Part shown: positions 55,721-63,951 of the stretch, in pieces
How the letters are laid out: each line of letters opens with the position of its first letter
Numbering within the stretch: position 1 is the first letter of the stretch
The notes under the pieces: generated by a model
What the model saw: only the letters and a program-made list of their open reading frames with translations
Told to the model about the DNA's origin: nothing
Databases searched by the model: none
Position numbers and translations under genes: made by a program
DNA from: Ideonella margarita
Lineage (GTDB): Bacteria; Pseudomonadota; Gammaproteobacteria; Burkholderiales; Burkholderiaceae_C
Direction of reading: 5' to 3'
NCBI RefSeq assembly: GCF_038066635.1
Contig: NZ_JBBUTI010000003.1
Span: 1 to 64,000 of the forward strand
DNA length: 64,000 nucleotides

Positions 55721-57772
55721 TCAGCCCCGCATGGCCACCCAGGCGCGCAGCACGTGGCGCCACAACTGCGACAACACGCGCCGCGCGGCCGGTGCTGCGG
55801 CATCTTCGGCCCGCCAGCGCTGCAGCTCCGCCAGCACGTCTTCAGGAGAGGTGAACTTGTCGGAGCGTGCGCTCACATAGCTGGGATAGCCTATCAACGC
55901 TGCAGCCACCAGCGCATCGATGCTGATGTCAGTGCCAGTCCAGGGTGGCGGTTGCCGGTCTTGCGTGAGGCCGCGGCCGGCGTAAAACGGCCAGCCCCAG
56001 GTCACCACTGGCCGACCACGCAGCAGAGCCTCGAAGCCGGCGAGCGAGGTCATCACATGCACCTCATCCACGGCCCTGAGCAGGGCGTCCATGGGCACAT
56101 CGGTCACGATCTCCTCGCACCACGAGGCAGCCTCCTGCTCACCCTGGCCTTTCGCACGCAGCCCGGCCACGACGTCGGGGTGGGGCTTCCACACGATGTG
56201 CGCGTCGGGTCGGGCCCGGCGCACGGCCTGCAGCAGGCCGATGTTGGTGCGCACGCCGGGTGCGCCGGCCAGCACGGCGGCATCGGTTTCCACCTGGCCG
56301 ACCACCAGCACCACGGCCTTTGGCGTGGCCGGACGGCGCCAGACGCCGCCACCCACGTTGTACTTGGTCAGGCCCGCCTCGAGGATGGCTTGGCGCAGGT
56401 GGGCGGCGCGGGCCAGCAAGGCGGGCTCGAAGGTGTGGGCACGGGCCAGCAGCGCCAGCAGGTCGGAGTTGGTGGCGGGGTCGTAGTGCATGCCGCCAGC
56501 GTCCACCACCCATGAAAGCGGCCGGCGCAGCGCGGCGCCCAAGCCCACCGAGCGCAGGAAACCGTCTTCCAGCCGCAGCACACCGGCCAGGTGGCCTGAC
56601 GGCAGATCAGGCGGTACCGGCTGGCGGCCCCACAGCACCAGCGTGCTGCCGGCGGGCACCGCATCACCGCGGCCGATGAAGCGAACATGGCTGCCTTGCA
56701 GGAACTGCCGCACCAGCGGCCGCTTCCACCAGCTGAAGCCCTGCGCCACCAGCTCGGGCGCAAAGCGCTCACGCTGCTGGCGTTGCAAGGCCATCCAGCT
56801 GACCAGCGCTTCCACCTCACAGCGCTCACCGGTGTCGGGGTGCACATAGCGCGGGTAGGCGACCAGGGCGGCATGCACCAGCGCTTCCAGGCTGGCGGCA
56901 CCACGCCGGGCGGGCGCGGGCAGCTCGTCCTGCGTCAAACCCCAGCCGGCATAAAACGGCATGCCGAAGCAGCGCACGGGCTTGCCCCAGAGCAGGGCTT
57001 CAAAGCCGAGCTGCGAGGTCACCACGTACACCGCGTGCACGGCTTCCAGCACACCAGCCGGGTGAACATCGGTGGCCAGCAGCGTGACGCGGGCAGCGTC
57101 GGCGTCGCTCAGGGTCGAGCTCAAGCCCGCACGCAAATCGGCCATGTGCAGCCAGCCACGCTTGCGGCCCGCCACCACGTCGGGGTGCACCTTGAGGATG
57201 ATCCGGCGCTGCGGATGCTCGGCCAGCGCGGCATCCAGCATGCGCTGAAAGCTCGCGATATTGGCCTGCCCGTGCAGCACCGACGCATCACCATGGGTTT
57301 GATCGACCACCAGCACCGCGCCGGTGGCATCGAGTTGCACATCGTCGCGCGCGGCGTTGTATTTGGAGATGCGGGCGCTGCACCAGGCTTGCTGCAATGC
57401 GCGGGCGCGTGCCGCTTCAGCCGGCGTCACGCCCTCAGCAATCAGGCGTTCCAGGCGCGAGGGCTGGCTGGCGTCGTAATAGATGCCAAGGTCGTCAATC
57501 ACCACCGAACACGGCGGGTCGTCAGGCCCCAGGCCCACCGAGCGCAGGAAGCCATCTTCCAGCCGCAGCAGTGGCAAGCCGTGCGCTCGGGCATATGCGG
57601 CGGCACGGGCTGCGCTGGGCTTCAGGCCCCAGGCCAGCACGGCATCGGCCGCCGGCTTGTGACAAGCCGTGCGCCGGCTGGCGCGCACTAGTTGCGCGTC
57701 ATTCAGCAGCGCGGGCAGCGGCGCCAGCCCGGCCAGCCCCGGCCCATGCAGCAACCAGCGCGGCAGGCTCAC
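55721..57772 (-). CDS. kpsC: KpsC-type dual capsule Kdo-transferase
   Basis: The 683-residue protein is an internal duplication, as in KpsC, which extends the poly-Kdo linker with alternating linkages. The block LRLEDGFLRSVGLG occurs twice (about 69-82 and about 400), each followed by ISKYN/LTKYN, KVHPDVVAG/KPHPDVVAG, VTSQLGFEALLWGKPV/MTSLAGFEALLRGRPV and FYAGWGLTQD/FYAGRGLTQD. It begins 6 nt after cysQ and is followed by kpsS, giving a cysQ-kpsC-kpsS operon. Other capsule genes are not in the window. Confidence 0.9.
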   Translation of the reverse strand: MSLPRWLLHGPGLAGLAPLPALLNDAQLVRASRRTACHKPAADAVLAWGLKPSAARAAAYARAHGLPLLRLEDGFLRSVGLGPDDPPCSVVIDDLGIYYDASQPSRLERLIAEGVTPAEAARARALQQAWCSARISKYNAARDDVQLDATGAVLVVDQTHGDASVLHGQANIASFQRMLDAALAEHPQRRIILKVHPDVVAGRKRGWLHMADLRAGLSSTLSDADAARVTLLATDVHPAGVLEAVHAVYVVTSQLGFEALLWGKPVRCFGMPFYAGWGLTQDELPAPARRGAASLEALVHAALVAYPRYVHPDTGERCEVEALVSWMALQRQQRERFAPELVAQGFSWWKRPLVRQFLQGSHVRFIGRGDAVPAGSTLVLWGRQPVPPDLPSGHLAGVLRLEDGFLRSVGLGAALRRPLSWVVDAGGMHYDPATNSDLLALLARAHTFEPALLARAAHLRQAILEAGLTKYNVGGGVWRRPATPKAVVLVVGQVETDAAVLAGAPGVRTNIGLLQAVRRARPDAHIVWKPHPDVVAGLRAKGQGEQEAASWCEEIVTDVPMDALLRAVDEVHVMTSLAGFEALLRGRPVVTWGWPFYAGRGLTQDRQPPPWTGTDISIDALVAAALIGYPSYVSARSDKFTSPEDVLAELQRWRAEDAAAPAARRVLSQLWRHVLRAWVAMRG

Positions 57773-57778
57773 CCCAGC

Positions 57779-58555
57779 TCAGAGGCCGCTGGCCGCGAAG
57801 TGGGGGTTGTCGAAACCGGGCTTGCCGTAGCGCAGGTCAGTGCCATCAGACACCACGGTCACGCGGCCACCGGCAGCCCGCAGCACGGCGTCGCCCGCGG
57901 CAATGTCCCACTCCATCGTGCGTCCCAGGCGAGGGTAGAGGTCAGCCTCACCGGCCGCCACCAGACACAGCTTCAGTGAAGAGCCCGCATTGGTGCGCGA
58001 AGCCACCACGCGGCCATTCAGGAAGGCGTCGAGCGCGGTTTCATCACCGTGCGAGCGGCTGGCCACCACCGTCAGGCCCTCAGCGGGCACAGCGCGGCAC
58101 GCAATGCTGCGGCGGCCGGCGGCGTCTTCCAGCCACGCGCCGTGGCCCACCGCGCCGCCAAACAGGCGGCCGATCGCCGGGGCATACACCAGGCCCAGCA
58201 CCGGGCGGCCGCCGTCAATCAAGGCGATGTTGACGGTGAACTCACCGTTGCGGCTGATGAATTCCTTGGTGCCGTCCAGCGGGTCGACCAGGAAAAATCG
58301 GCCTGCCACCTCGGGCACGTGCCCGGCAGCCACGGCTTCTTCGGCCACCACCGGAATATCAGGGGCGATCTTGGCCAGGCCTGCCAGGATCACGGCTTCG
58401 GCTTGCTGGTCGGCCAGCGTCACCGGGGAAGCGTCAGATTTGTTCACCACCGAGAAGTCGGTGGCGTAGATGCCCATGATGACTTCACCGGCTGCATGCA
58501 CCAGCGGCGTCAGCTCTTCCAGCAAGCGAGGCAGATCGAGGTTGGCTTGTGACAT
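57779..58555 (-). CDS. cysQ: 3'(2'),5'-bisphosphate nucleotidase CysQ
   Basis: CysQ removes the 3'-phosphate of PAP/PAPS, the side product of sulfate activation. The 258-residue protein has the inositol-monophosphatase-type motifs VDPLDGTKEFI and MEWDIAAGDAVLRAAGG, and EEAVAAGH upstream supplies a metal-binding Glu. ATG 58555 (MSQANLDLPRL) is preferred over an upstream in-frame ATG at 58600. It is divergent from cysD/cysNC (87-nt gap), matching its pathway, and sits at the head of the capsule operon. Confidence 0.93.
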   Translation of the reverse strand: MSQANLDLPRLLEELTPLVHAAGEVIMGIYATDFSVVNKSDASPVTLADQQAEAVILAGLAKIAPDIPVVAEEAVAAGHVPEVAGRFFLVDPLDGTKEFISRNGEFTVNIALIDGGRPVLGLVYAPAIGRLFGGAVGHGAWLEDAAGRRSIACRAVPAEGLTVVASRSHGDETALDAFLNGRVVASRTNAGSSLKLCLVAAGEADLYPRLGRTMEWDIAAGDAVLRAAGGRVTVVSDGTDLRYGKPGFDNPHFAASGL

Positions 58556-58641
58556 TGGTGGGGTTGCAGCGGTTAGGGGGTGCCCGATTGTGCACGGCAC
58601 ATGCGAAAATCAGCCCCCTAAAACATTTATTGACCTGACTT

Positions 58642-60414
58642 GTGTCGACGCTGACGCCTGACATCGCTGAACTCAACCAACGCCGCCGGCGTGCGGTGGA
58701 GTTGCGCCTGGACGGCCTCACGCTCAACAACATCAAGGAGTCGACCGGCCTGAGCGTGCCCACCATCATCAGCGCCTGGCAGGCGTTCGTGGCGGGCGGC
58801 TGGCAGGCGATTGATGTGGCGGCCCGGGGCCGGCCCCGTGGCGACGGCCGGGTGCTGAGCGCCGAGCAGGAAGCCGAGTTGCGCCACAGCGCGCTGCACA
58901 CCCCACCTGAGCAGCACGGCCTGCCGGCCGGCCTGTGGGACGTGGCCGCGCTGCAAACCCTGGCGCAGCAGCGCTGGGGCACCGAGTTGAACAACCGCGC
59001 GGCCACCCGCCTGCTGGAGCGCTGGCAGCTGGGTGTGCAGGGCCTGCGGGAAACCGCCGAGCGCCACCCGACTCACCTCGACTGGCTGGACACCACCTGG
59101 CAAAGCCATGTGAAACGCGGCCAGCAGGGTGGTGCGCGCCCGTGGTGGGCTGGCAGCATCAGCCACCCTGATGTGGCCGCTCCCGGCGGCGTGCGCGTGG
59201 CCATCACGCCGCGTGGCAGCCTGCACTGGCTGGGCACCGGGCACCTCGGCAGCGCGGCAGACATCGAATCCTTCCTTGAGCGCTTGCCAGAGGCGCACAG
59301 CCAGGGCGCCTGCGTGCATCTGCACGGCGTGGCGTTTGGCGCATCGCCGCGTCTGCTGGCATGGCTCGCTGAGCGGCCGCACATCGAGGTGCTGGCTTGC
59401 CCGGTCGCTCCTGCCCGGCCGCAAGCCAAAGCCGCCACCCCTATTTCAGCCCCAACTGCCGCGCCCAAACCGGCAGTTCCCTCACTTTCCATCCCGCCCA
59501 GAACGGACCATCCCATGAGCTTGACCCACCTTCAGCGTCTGGAAGCCGAGAGCATCCACATCATGCGCGAGGTCGTCGCCGAGGCTGACAACCCGGTGAT
59601 GCTGTATTCCATCGGCAAGGATTCAGCCGTGATGCTGCACCTGGCCCGCAAGGCGTTTTACCCCGCCCCGCCGCCCTTCCCGCTGCTGCATGTGGACACC
59701 ACCTGGAAGTTCCGGGCGATGTACGAGATGCGCGATCGCATGGCCAAGGAACTGGGCATGGACCTGCTGGTGCACCACAACCCTGAAGCACAGGAGTTGG
59801 GCATCAACCCGTTCACCCACGGCTCGCAGATCCACACTGACATGTGGAAGACGCAAGGCCTGAAGCAGGCGCTCGACAAGTACAACTTCGACGTGGCCTT
59901 TGGTGGCGCCCGTCGCGACGAGGAAAAGAGCCGGGCGAAGGAGCGCATCTTCTCGTTCCGTTCGGCACAGCACCGCTGGGACCCGAAGAACCAGCGCCCG
60001 GAACTCTGGCGCCTGTACAACGGCCGCAAGCTGAAGGGCGAATCGATCCGCTGCTTCCCGATCTCGAACTGGACCGAGCTGGACATCTGGCAATACATCC
60101 ACCTCGAGAACATCCCTATCGTGCCGCTGTACATGGCCGCTGAGCGCCCGGTTGTGGACCGTGACGGCACGCTCATCATGGTCGACGACGACCGCTTCCC
60201 GCTGCGCGAAGGCGAAGTGCCGATGATGAAGAAGGTGCGCTTCCGCACGCTGGGTTGCTACCCGCTGTCGGGCGCCGTGGAGTCGGAAGCCGAGTCGCTC
60301 ACCGACATCATTCAGGAGATGCTGCTGACGCGCACCTCCGAGCGCCAGGGCCGCATGATCGACCACGATGCCGCAGCCTCGATGGAGAAGAAGAAGCAAG
60401 AAGGGTACTTTTGA
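58642..60414 (+). CDS. cysD: Sulfate adenylyltransferase subunit 2 (CysD) with N-terminal transposase-like HTH extension
   Basis: One continuous 590-codon frame joins two parts. Residues 292-590 (from ATG 59515) are CysD with the PP-loop YSIGKDSAVML and PISNWTELDIWQYI, the small subunit that makes APS from sulfate and ATP. Residues 1-291 hold a helix-turn-helix start (LRLDGLTLNNIKESTGLSVPT) and a segment resembling the RNase-H core of IS630-type transposases (ITPRGSLHWLGTGHLGSAADI), then a Pro/Ala linker. No Met occurs in residues 2-291. The usual catalytic Asp position reads VHLHGVAFG. The GTG at 58642 lacks a Shine-Dalgarno sequence. If the fusion is wrong, CysD starts at 59515 (299 residues). 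Confidence 0.82.
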   Translation: MSTLTPDIAELNQRRRRAVELRLDGLTLNNIKESTGLSVPTIISAWQAFVAGGWQAIDVAARGRPRGDGRVLSAEQEAELRHSALHTPPEQHGLPAGLWDVAALQTLAQQRWGTELNNRAATRLLERWQLGVQGLRETAERHPTHLDWLDTTWQSHVKRGQQGGARPWWAGSISHPDVAAPGGVRVAITPRGSLHWLGTGHLGSAADIESFLERLPEAHSQGACVHLHGVAFGASPRLLAWLAERPHIEVLACPVAPARPQAKAATPISAPTAAPKPAVPSLSIPPRTDHPMSLTHLQRLEAESIHIMREVVAEADNPVMLYSIGKDSAVMLHLARKAFYPAPPPFPLLHVDTTWKFRAMYEMRDRMAKELGMDLLVHHNPEAQELGINPFTHGSQIHTDMWKTQGLKQALDKYNFDVAFGGARRDEEKSRAKERIFSFRSAQHRWDPKNQRPELWRLYNGRKLKGESIRCFPISNWTELDIWQYIHLENIPIVPLYMAAERPVVDRDGTLIMVDDDRFPLREGEVPMMKKVRFRTLGCYPLSGAVESEAESLTDIIQEMLLTRTSERQGRMIDHDAAASMEKKKQEGYF

Positions 60415-60490
60415 GCCCCCACGCTCCCTGGCGGTCGCTGCCCCCCCAAGGGGGCTCGCGCAGCGGCCCGGCAAAGCCGGCTCCGCGCAC
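60415..60490. repeat. GC-rich intergenic repeat between cysD and cysNC
   Basis: This stretch has the composition and layout of the small GC-rich repeats often found between Burkholderiales genes (cccccacgctccc... followed by strong hairpins). It contains GCCCCC-CCAA-GGGGGC (60440-60455) and CCGGC-AAA-GCCGG (60468-60480). It may lower expression of cysNC relative to cysD or stabilise cysD mRNA. No second full copy was seen here. Confidence 0.5.
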
Positions 60491-60530
60491 GCCACTTGGT
60501 TAAAACCACAGAATCTCTGAAGGAATCGAC

Positions 60531-62435
60531 ATGGCCCACGTATCAGACCTGATCGCCAGCGACATCGAGCAATACCTCAAGCAGCACGAGCGCAAGAGCC
60601 TGCTGCGCTTCATCACCTGCGGCTCGGTGGACGATGGCAAATCGACCGTCATCGGCCGGCTGCTGTATGAATCGAAGATGCTCTTCGAAGACCAGCTCGC
60701 CGCCATCGAGAACGACTCCAAGAAGTGGGGCACGCAGGGTGGCGACATCGACTTCGCCCTGCTGGTGGACGGCCTGGCCGCCGAGCGCGAGCAAGGCATC
60801 ACCATCGACGTCGCTTACCGCTTCTTCAGCACCGACCGCCGCAAGTTCATCGTCGCCGACACCCCGGGCCACGAGCAGTACACGCGCAACATGATCACCG
60901 GTGCGTCCACCGCTGACGTGGCCGTGATCCTGATCGATGCGCGCAAGGGCGTGCTGACGCAAACCCGCCGCCACAGCTACCTGGTCAGCCTGATCGGCAT
61001 CCGCAAGGTGGTGCTGGCGATCAACAAGCTCGATCTGGTCGACTACTCGCAAGAGGTGTTCAACCGCATCAACGAGGAATACCGCGAGTTCGCCAAGCAG
61101 ATCGGCCTGGACGACATCACGTCCATCCCGTTGTCGGGCCTGAAGGGCGACAACATGCTCGAGCGCAGCCCGAAGACCCCGTGGTACCAGGGCCCGACGC
61201 TGATGGGTTTCCTGGAAACCTGCGAGATCGACGAAACCCGCCTGCAGAAGGAGGCCTTCCGCCTGCCCGTGCAGTGGGTGAACCGCCCGAACCTCGACTT
61301 CCGCGGCTTCTGCGGGGTGATCACCAGCGGCGCCATCAAGCCGGGCGACCGCATCCGCGCCCAGCCCTCGGGCAAGGAAAGCAAGGTCGCGCGCATCGTC
61401 ACCCTGAACGGTGATCTGCCTGAAGCCGTGGCCGGCCAAAGCGTGACGCTGACGCTTGAAGACGAGATCGACATCTCGCGCGGCGACGTCATTTCGCTGG
61501 CCGAGAGCCCGGCCGAAGTGGCTGACCAGTTCGAGGCCACCATCGTCTGGATGACCGACGAGCCGATGCTGCCCGGCCGCCCTTACCTGCTGAAGATCGG
61601 CACCCAGACCGTGACGGCCACGGTGACCGAGCCGAAGTACAAGGTGAACGTCAACACGATGGAGCACCTGGCCGCCAAGAAGCTCGATCTCAACGAGATC
61701 GGCGTGGTGAACCTGGCACTTGACCGCCCGATCGCGTTTGATCCGTACAAGATGAACCGCGATACCGGCGGCTTCATCCTGATCAACCGCCTGACCAACA
61801 ACACGGTCGGTGCCGGCATGCTGCACTTCGCGCTGCGCCGCGCCCACAACATCCACATGCAGCCGGTGGACGTGAACAAGCAGGCACGCGCCAGCGCCAA
61901 GGGCCAGCGCCCCGGCGTGGTGTGGCTGACGGGCTTGTCAGGGGCTGGCAAGTCGACGATTGCCAACATCGTGGAGCGAAAGCTGCACGCGATGGGCCGC
62001 CACACCTACCTGCTGGACGGCGACAACGTGCGCCATGGCCTGAACAAGGACCTGGGCTTCACCGAAGCCGACCGGGTGGAGAACATCCGCCGGGTGTCCG
62101 AGGTGTCGCGCCTGATGGTGGACGCCGGCCTGATCGTGATCACCGCGTTCATCTCGCCGTTCAAGTCGGAACGTGCGATGGCCCGCCAGCTGATGCAGGA
62201 CGGCGAGTTTGTCGAGGTGCACGTGGACACCCCGCTGGCCGTGGCTGAAGACCGCGACGTGAAGGGCCTGTACAAGAAGGCACGCCGCGGCGAGATCGCC
62301 AACTTCACGGGCATCTCCAGCCCGTACGAAGAACCGGACGCACCGGAGCTGCGCGTGAACACCACCACCTGCTCGGCCGAAGAAGCCGCGGATGTGGTGA
62401 TTGCGCGTATTCGAGAGCTGGGGCTGATCGACTGA
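60531..62435 (+). CDS. cysN: Bifunctional sulfate adenylyltransferase GTPase / APS kinase (CysNC)
   Basis: The 634-residue protein fuses CysN, the GTPase that drives APS formation with CysD, to CysC, which phosphorylates APS to PAPS. The GTPase has CGSVDDGKST (31-39 region), DTPGHEQYTRNM and NKLDLVD. The kinase domain begins near residue 455 with P-loop GLSGAGKST (468-476), then DGDNVRHGLNKDLGF and SPFKSERAMAR. AAGGA lies 6 nt before the ATG. A strong terminator follows at 62564-62590. Confidence 0.96.
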   Translation: MAHVSDLIASDIEQYLKQHERKSLLRFITCGSVDDGKSTVIGRLLYESKMLFEDQLAAIENDSKKWGTQGGDIDFALLVDGLAAEREQGITIDVAYRFFSTDRRKFIVADTPGHEQYTRNMITGASTADVAVILIDARKGVLTQTRRHSYLVSLIGIRKVVLAINKLDLVDYSQEVFNRINEEYREFAKQIGLDDITSIPLSGLKGDNMLERSPKTPWYQGPTLMGFLETCEIDETRLQKEAFRLPVQWVNRPNLDFRGFCGVITSGAIKPGDRIRAQPSGKESKVARIVTLNGDLPEAVAGQSVTLTLEDEIDISRGDVISLAESPAEVADQFEATIVWMTDEPMLPGRPYLLKIGTQTVTATVTEPKYKVNVNTMEHLAAKKLDLNEIGVVNLALDRPIAFDPYKMNRDTGGFILINRLTNNTVGAGMLHFALRRAHNIHMQPVDVNKQARASAKGQRPGVVWLTGLSGAGKSTIANIVERKLHAMGRHTYLLDGDNVRHGLNKDLGFTEADRVENIRRVSEVSRLMVDAGLIVITAFISPFKSERAMARQLMQDGEFVEVHVDTPLAVAEDRDVKGLYKKARRGEIANFTGISSPYEEPDAPELRVNTTTCSAEEAADVVIARIRELGLID

Positions 62436-62563
62436 AGTTGAGGGCGCGCTGGGGCAATGGCCCCATTTTGCGCGCCGAGTGGGGCAAGCTGGGTGGGGCA
62501 TTTGCCCCACCCATTTGACCCAGCAACCGAAATCCGGCGCCTCAAGCCCATCGAAGCGCCAAC

Positions 62564-62590
62564 AAAAAACCCCGCCTAGGCGGGGTTTTT
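62564..62590. terminator. Bidirectional rho-independent terminator
   Basis: CCCCGCC-TA-GGCGGGG (62570-62585) is flanked by A6 on the left and T5 on the right, so it can end both the rightward cysNC transcript and the leftward PEP-CTERM transcript. Confidence 0.9.
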
Positions 62591-62609
62591 CATGAGCGCT
62601 GATGCGAGA

Positions 62610-63101
62610 TCAGGCTTGCTTGCGGCGACGCGACATCAGGCCCAGAGCGGCCAGGCCAGCGGCGAACATCGCGTAGGTTTCGGGTTCCGGCACGGGAGTG
62701 ATGGTGTAAGCCACGTCGTAGCCACCCTTCTTGCCCTTGGACACGTCCGTGTTCAGGAAGATCTTGTCGGCCTTGGTCAGCGTGAACGTGCCGGTGTACA
62801 GGCCGGGCGACAGCGTAGCCGGCTCGGTCAGGATACGGAAGTCGTCGACGCCGTTGAAGTACTTGTCACCCGAGGTGCTCAGCCAGGCAACGTCAACAGT
62901 GGTCTTGCCGCTGGTGACGAACTGGAACGAGTACGAGTAGGTGCCTGCTTCCAGCTTGGTGAAAAAGCTGGCGTTGCCGGTCAGATGAGCATCATTGCCG
63001 GTGAGCGAGTTGTAGCTCAGGTCGGTGCCGATGTCGGTGTTGGCGGCAAAGGAAGCGACTGACGCCACTGCCAGAGCCGAAGCGATGATGAATTTTTTCA
63101 T
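62610..63101 (-). CDS. PEP-CTERM sorting domain protein (copy 1)
   Basis: The 163-residue protein has a signal peptide (MKKFIIASALAVASVASFAA), a beta-rich body (~22-133), and the C-terminal sorting signal VPEPETYAMFAAGLAALGLM followed by SRRRKQA. Such signals are recognised by exosortase (EpsH/XrtA) and go with exopolysaccharide-linked surface display. The body has FFTKLEAGTYSYSFQF and GLYTGTFTLTKADKIFLNTD. Function unknown. It is the downstream paralogue of the gene at 63371, about 60 percent identical by eye, with identical ends. Confidence 0.92.
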   Translation of the reverse strand: MKKFIIASALAVASVASFAANTDIGTDLSYNSLTGNDAHLTGNASFFTKLEAGTYSYSFQFVTSGKTTVDVAWLSTSGDKYFNGVDDFRILTEPATLSPGLYTGTFTLTKADKIFLNTDVSKGKKGGYDVAYTITPVPEPETYAMFAAGLAALGLMSRRRKQA

Positions 63102-63161
63102 GAATAACCCCCACTTGATGAGGCAAAACGGACCTTCCGCCTCGCCGATTTCCTGTAGTGA

Positions 63162-63190
63162 ATCTTAAGCGTCACAAATTGATACGTCAA
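63162..63190 (-). promoter_or_regulatory. Promoter of PEP-CTERM copy 1
   Basis: The minus strand has TTGACG (63185-63190), a 17-nt spacer and TAAGAT (63162-63167). The same arrangement is kept before copy 2, which supports it as a functional promoter. Confidence 0.6.
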
Positions 63191-63324
63191 ACCTTCAACC
63201 CCCATCCATTGGGGGGAGGGCGTCGTGCAAAGTTGGCGAATCAGAAGCCGAATGCGCCAGAAAGCGAATGGCACTAGTGGCGAGCACTACCCGAGCCCGA
63301 GGGAACAAGCCTCGGGAATTGCCA

Positions 63325-63350
63325 ACAAAAAACCCGCCGAAGCGGGTCTT
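63325..63350 (-). terminator. Terminator of PEP-CTERM copy 2
   Basis: On the minus strand ACCCGC-TTCG-GCGGGT (63332-63347) is followed by a T6 run, a compact rho-independent terminator about 20 nt after the stop of copy 2. It shares its left flank with the terminator of copy 1 and belongs to the duplicated unit. Confidence 0.85.
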
Positions 63351-63370
63351 TTGCGAGCGCTGATGCGAGA

Positions 63371-63862
63371 TCAGGCTTGCTTGCGGCGACGCGACATCAG
63401 GCCCAGAGCGGCCAGACCAGCGGCGAACATGGCGTACGTCTCGGGTTCCGGCACCGGGGTGATGGAATAGGCCACGTCGTAGCCGCCCTTGGCAGGCTTC
63501 AGCGCGTCGATGTTCAGGAAAATCTTGTCGTTCTTGGTCAGCGTGAAGGTGCCGGTGTAGGTGCCAGCGGCAGCCGACGTGTTCGAAAACAGCACCTTGA
63601 AGTCTTCAGGGTCGGAGAACGAGTTGTTGCCCGTCGTGCTCAACCAAGCAGAAGCCAGGGTGGTCTTGTTGTCGGCCTCGAACTGGAACGAGTACGAATA
63701 AGTACCGGCAGTCAGGTTGGCAAAGAAGCTGGCATTGGCGGCCACGTGAGCATCATTCCCGGTGAGCGAGTTGTAGCTCAGGTCGGTGCCGATGTCGGTG
63801 TTGGCGGCGAAGGAGGCGACTGACGCCACTGCCAGAGCCGAAGCGATGATGAATTTTTTCAT
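63371..63862 (-). CDS. PEP-CTERM sorting domain protein (copy 2)
   Basis: The 163-residue protein has the same signal peptide and first ~39 residues as copy 1 and the same C-terminal VPEPETYAMFAAGLAALGLM plus SRRRKQA. The middle differs (for example GTYTGTFTLTKNDKIFLNID and SNTSAAAG). AGGA lies 7 nt before the ATG. It would be a surface or matrix protein processed by an exosortase encoded elsewhere. It is separated from copy 1 by its own terminator, so the copies are independently transcribed. Confidence 0.92.
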   Translation of the reverse strand: MKKFIIASALAVASVASFAANTDIGTDLSYNSLTGNDAHVAANASFFANLTAGTYSYSFQFEADNKTTLASAWLSTTGNNSFSDPEDFKVLFSNTSAAAGTYTGTFTLTKNDKIFLNIDALKPAKGGYDVAYSITPVPEPETYAMFAAGLAALGLMSRRRKQA

Positions 63863-63922
63863 GAATGATCCTAAATTGAGGAGGCAAAACGGACCTTCCG
63901 CCTCGCCAATGTCGTCTAACGA

Positions 63923-63951
63923 ATGTTAGGCGTCACAAATTGCTACGTCAA
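63923..63951 (-). promoter_or_regulatory. Promoter of PEP-CTERM copy 2
   Basis: The minus strand has TTGACG (63946-63951), a 17-nt spacer and TAACAT (63923-63928), matching the copy 1 promoter in sequence and spacing. Confidence 0.6.

Noticed and set aside
63190..63250. Possible sigma54 promoter upstream of the PEP-CTERM genes
   Set aside because: The conserved gtcgtgca..agttggc block does not give the GG/GC spacing of a sigma54 site, while a sigma70-like promoter is conserved in both copies.
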